Source: Betaproteobacteria bacterium (GTDB taxonomy: Bacteria > Pseudomonadota > Gammaproteobacteria > Burkholderiales > SG8-41). Taken from it: 64,000 nucleotides of DNA. Position numbers and translations under genes: made by a program. This document shows, one piece after another, positions 61,716 through 64,000 of this stretch. The stretch spans positions 1 to 64,000 of the forward strand of contig OMIN01000127.1 of the NCBI GenBank assembly GCA_900299145.1. Direction: 5' to 3'. How positions within the stretch are numbered: the stretch's first letter is position 1; each line of letters opens with the position of its first letter. The notes under the pieces are model-generated. The model did not search any database. It was not told the origin of the DNA and saw only the letters and a list, made by a program, of their open reading frames with translations.

Positions 61716-62720
61716 ATGCGTTTCTGGACCCGCACGCTTTACACCCTCGCCTTGCTCGCCGCGAGCCTCGCCCCCGCGCTGGCACAAAACAAATTTCCGC
61801 TCGCCGCACCCGCTGGCGTCGACAGCAAGGCGCGGGAGAACGCGCCGCCCGGCGCAGTCAATCAGGGCCCCTACGATATGTCGACATGGAAGTACGGCGC
61901 CGCATTCGCGCCTGCGCCGGGCACAAAAATCTGGAACCCGGTGAAATTAAAACTCATGCAGGGCGGCAAGGTCGTAGGCGGTACGGTTCGCGGCGTGCGC
62001 GACCCGAGCACGTATTGCGCGATGGCCAATGCGGGCTACGATTTCATCTGGACGGAGATGCAGCACGAGCCGTCAAACTGGCGCGACGTGGTCAACGCCT
62101 GGCGCACCTGCCCACGCGCCAAGGCCGTACCTGGCGTGCGCGTGGCCTACGCGGATGAACGCGAAATCGCACACGCGCTCGACGGTGGCGCGCTGGTGCT
62201 GGTGGTGCCGACCATCGACACCGTGGAAGAAGCGAAGGAAGCCATCAAATGGGCGTACTTTCCGCCACTTGGCAGCCGCAGTCTCGGCGGCGGGCCAGCC
62301 TTCGACCCGGACATGTGGGGCAGCGTACCCGGCGGCTATCTCAACACCATCAACGACAATCTGGTGCTGATTCTGATGATTGAAACACTGGAGGGTCTGA
62401 AAAACGCCGACGAAATCGCCAAGCTGCCCGGCGTACATGCGGTGTTCGCTGCAAGCAGCGACCTATCCAACTTCTCCGGCTACAAGCAGGGTGAGCCGGA
62501 TTACGAACGCGCCATCAACATCGTACACGATGCCGCGATCAAGGCCGGCAAAAAATTGTGTGGCCCGTTGGCGTGGAAAGATCGCCCCGATTTCACCTGC
62601 TTTCAGGCGGGGCATGAAATGGCCGCCATTGCGCGCGGCGCGCGGGCTGAGTTAGGGGAACTGGCCAACACGCAGGGCAAGCCCGAGGTGGGGCCGTTTG
62701 CGGCGCCGGCGGCGAAATAG
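61716..62720 (+). CDS. Exported HpcH/HpaI aldolase-family protein
   Basis: 334 residues with AGGGAG upstream. The signal peptide MRFWTRTLYTLALLAASLAP ends ALAQ. The catalytic residues of class II HpcH/HpaI aldolases look intact: His in TEMQHEPSNW, Arg in GVRVAYAD, metal Glu in MIETLEGLKN and Asp in ASSDLSNFSG. These enzymes cleave 4-hydroxy-2-oxo acids, normally in the cytoplasm. An exported version is unusual and matches the exported hydratase at 18180. Confidence 0.87.
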   Translation: MRFWTRTLYTLALLAASLAPALAQNKFPLAAPAGVDSKARENAPPGAVNQGPYDMSTWKYGAAFAPAPGTKIWNPVKLKLMQGGKVVGGTVRGVRDPSTYCAMANAGYDFIWTEMQHEPSNWRDVVNAWRTCPRAKAVPGVRVAYADEREIAHALDGGALVLVVPTIDTVEEAKEAIKWAYFPPLGSRSLGGGPAFDPDMWGSVPGGYLNTINDNLVLILMIETLEGLKNADEIAKLPGVHAVFAASSDLSNFSGYKQGEPDYERAINIVHDAAIKAGKKLCGPLAWKDRPDFTCFQAGHEMAAIARGARAELGELANTQGKPEVGPFAAPAAK

Positions 62721-62995
62721 CACGCATGCATTTCGAATGGGGTTATGGGGTCGCCTGCTTCAATCAGGTAATCCGTACCTGACAGGAGGCTTACAAAGGG
62801 GTTGGGCTGATCCGTAGAAACACGCATTTATTGGCGTGAAGGCCACTATTCCCGCGTTGACAGCCGACACGGAAAACATTTCATTTGGCATGAGCGAATA
62901 TTCAGGTAGACTTCGCCCTCGACTGGCCGCCCGATAAAAATTAACCTCAAATGGGCGGCCCACCTCCCGGATTTTCAAGTGGACGTAGTGGTGTC

Positions 62996-63247
62996 ATGGA
63001 TAACGTACTCGCAACCGTGCAGGAATTGCTGCAACGACATTTTCAGTTGCAACCTCAGCAGGTCACGCCCGAGAGCAATCTCGCGGATCTGGGTGTTGAT
63101 TCCCTAGCGACCATCGAATTCATGTTTCATCTCGAAGAAGCCTTCGATGTCTCGCTGACGGAATTTCGCGATCCGGTGCAAACCGTCGGTGATATCGCCG
63201 CCTTCGTGCGCAAGGCGCAACTCGCACAGGCCGCCGTTTCCGCGTGA
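62996..63247 (+). CDS. Acyl carrier protein
   Basis: 83 residues with the phosphopantetheine site DLGVDSLATIEF (Ser in DSL) and the helix FHLEEAFDVSL. ACPs carry acyl chains as thioesters. Its stop overlaps the start of the following ketosynthase (GTGA). The pair probably starts a fatty-acid-like, aryl-polyene or polyketide gene cluster. Confidence 0.88.
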   Translation: MDNVLATVQELLQRHFQLQPQQVTPESNLADLGVDSLATIEFMFHLEEAFDVSLTEFRDPVQTVGDIAAFVRKAQLAQAAVSA

Positions 63248-64000
63248 AGCGCACCGTCGTGACCGGCATGGGTGTCGCATCACCCGCCGGCAGTGGAACG
63301 GACAATTTTTTTAACAATCTGTTGAACTGCGTATCGGGCATTCGGCCTATCGCAGCACCGCTGGGCGACCGTCTCAAACTGCGCCTTGGCGCACAAGTAT
63401 CTGATTGTATTGAAAATTCTTTCGGTGTTCGCAGCGCGTCCGTAGATCGCTTCAGTGCCTTGGCCCTGTCAGCCGTGCAGGAAGCATGGTGCCAGTCCGG
63501 CGCGGCAAACCAGTGCCCCCCTGAACAAACCGGCGTTTATTTCGGCACCGGTTTTGGCGGCGCGGCGACGGTTGAAACCGGCTACACCGATCTCTTTGTG
63601 AAAAACACCAACCGAATGCATCCGTTGTCCGTGCTGTCCGCCATGCCGAATGCCGCAGCGGCCAATATCGCCCTTGCGCTCGGCTGCAAGGGGCCATGCC
63701 TCACGTACGCGGTGGCCTGCGCGTCAGGCGCGGTCGCCATCGGCGAAGCCAGCCGCGCGATTCAATCGGGCGCGGTGACCATGGCCGTTGCTGGCGGCAC
63801 CGAAGCGCCGTTGAGTCTGGTGATTCTGAAAGCATGGGAAGGCCTGATGGCGCTGGCGCTTGAAGACCGTGAGCGGCCAGAGACCTCCTGCCGGCCGTTC
63901 GCCAAAGACCGCACGGGTCTGGTGCTGGGCGAAGGCGCCGGCGCGTTGGTGCTGGAGGAATACGAACATGCACGAGCACGCGGCGCGCCCATACTTGCCG
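63244..64000 (+). CDS. Beta-ketoacyl-ACP synthase, partial
   Basis: Starts at GTG 63244, overlapping the ACP stop, and runs past the window end (252 codons seen). It begins KRTVVTGMGVASPAGSG. The active-site Cys159 is in AVACASGAVAIGEA. Later AVAGGTEAPLS, RPFAKDRTGLVLGEGAG are typical of FabF-type enzymes. The sequence around codons 50-60 (AQVSDCIENS) coincides with AT-rich repeat copy 21. Confidence 0.9.
   Translation, partial: MKRTVVTGMGVASPAGSGTDNFFNNLLNCVSGIRPIAAPLGDRLKLRLGAQVSDCIENSFGVRSASVDRFSALALSAVQEAWCQSGAANQCPPEQTGVYFGTGFGGAATVETGYTDLFVKNTNRMHPLSVLSAMPNAAAANIALALGCKGPCLTYAVACASGAVAIGEASRAIQSGAVTMAVAGGTEAPLSLVILKAWEGLMALALEDRERPETSCRPFAKDRTGLVLGEGAGALVLEEYEHARARGAPILA
63393..63424 (+). 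repeat. AT-rich dispersed repeat, copy 21, inside a coding sequence
   Basis: Reads ACAAGTATCTGATTGTATTG followed by AAAATTCTTTCG. It lies in the ketosynthase gene. It is a looser match than copies 19 and 20 but keeps AAGTATCTG and TATTGAA at the right spacing. Confidence 0.6.

Noticed and set aside
62764-62782. TCAGGTA-ATCCG-TACCTGA hairpin after the exported aldolase gene
   Set aside because: A seven-pair stem without a T-run is too weak to call a terminator, and no related copy was seen.
63311-63328. TTAACAATCTGTTGAACT in the ketosynthase gene, resembling the repeat core
   Set aside because: The core has a mismatch and no T-tract follows. Copy 21 at 63393 is a better match in the same gene.

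Overview
The window reads as GC-rich betaproteobacterial (Burkholderiales-like) chromosomal DNA. The main evidence is ten TctC/Bug-type periplasmic solute-binding proteins in 64 kb. CaiB/BaiF CoA-transferases, cupins and several other exported or CoA-linked catabolic enzymes point the same way. I saw no tRNA, rRNA, CRISPR array, intact insertion sequence or prophage. I also recognised no transcription-factor gene.

Layout. 1-4.9 kb: ornithine cyclodeaminase-like enzyme, a Bug protein, two lipoproteins (one an M48 peptidase homologue that has lost zinc ligands) and a YpeA-like acetyltransferase. 5.0-12.2 kb: a long plus-strand catabolic cluster with two CaiB/BaiF CoA-transferases, a thiolase-fold protein with its DUF35 partner, two cupins and two Bug proteins. 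12.2-19.1 kb: minus-strand NHL-repeat protein, DoxX, YfcG-like glutathione transferase, enolase-superfamily enzyme, CocE-type hydrolase and an exported 2-oxopentenoate hydratase homologue. 19.3-22.7 kb: membrane-fused spermidine-synthase-like protein and DegQ. 22.9-35.8 kb: four-component mix of Bug proteins, a PcaD-like hydrolase, a MacAB-like ABC exporter, TauD, DSD1-type PLP enzyme, a cysteine-dioxygenase-like protein and a large amidase. 35.8-37.2 kb: a compact cassette of outer-membrane-like protein, MerP-like metal-binding protein and MerT-like membrane protein. 38-46 kb: racemase, methyltransferase, GST, an ICL/PEP-mutase homologue, a dehydratase pseudogene with an in-frame TAG, and amtB with a clear sigma-54 promoter. 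46-50 kb: an operon with an intact M48 protease. 50-58 kb: CoA-transferase, Bug, NHL protein, esterase. 55.6-60.1 kb: a three-subunit molybdoenzyme resembling SoeABC sulfite dehydrogenase. 60-64 kb: di-haem peroxidase, an exported HpcH/HpaI aldolase homologue, then an ACP and a ketosynthase that runs off the end.

The most unusual signal is not a gene. It is a dispersed, AT-rich repeat of about 31 bp: RTAASTATYTGTTTTTAT followed by TGAATATTTTTAA. I count 21 copies on both strands, about one per 3 kb. Eighteen are intergenic or overlap start codons. Three lie inside coding sequences, where they force AT-rich codons. The form (a conserved core of about 12 bp plus downstream T-tracts) resembles uptake-signal or chromosome-organisation motifs more than a transposon. 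A separate REP-like palindrome family is also present.
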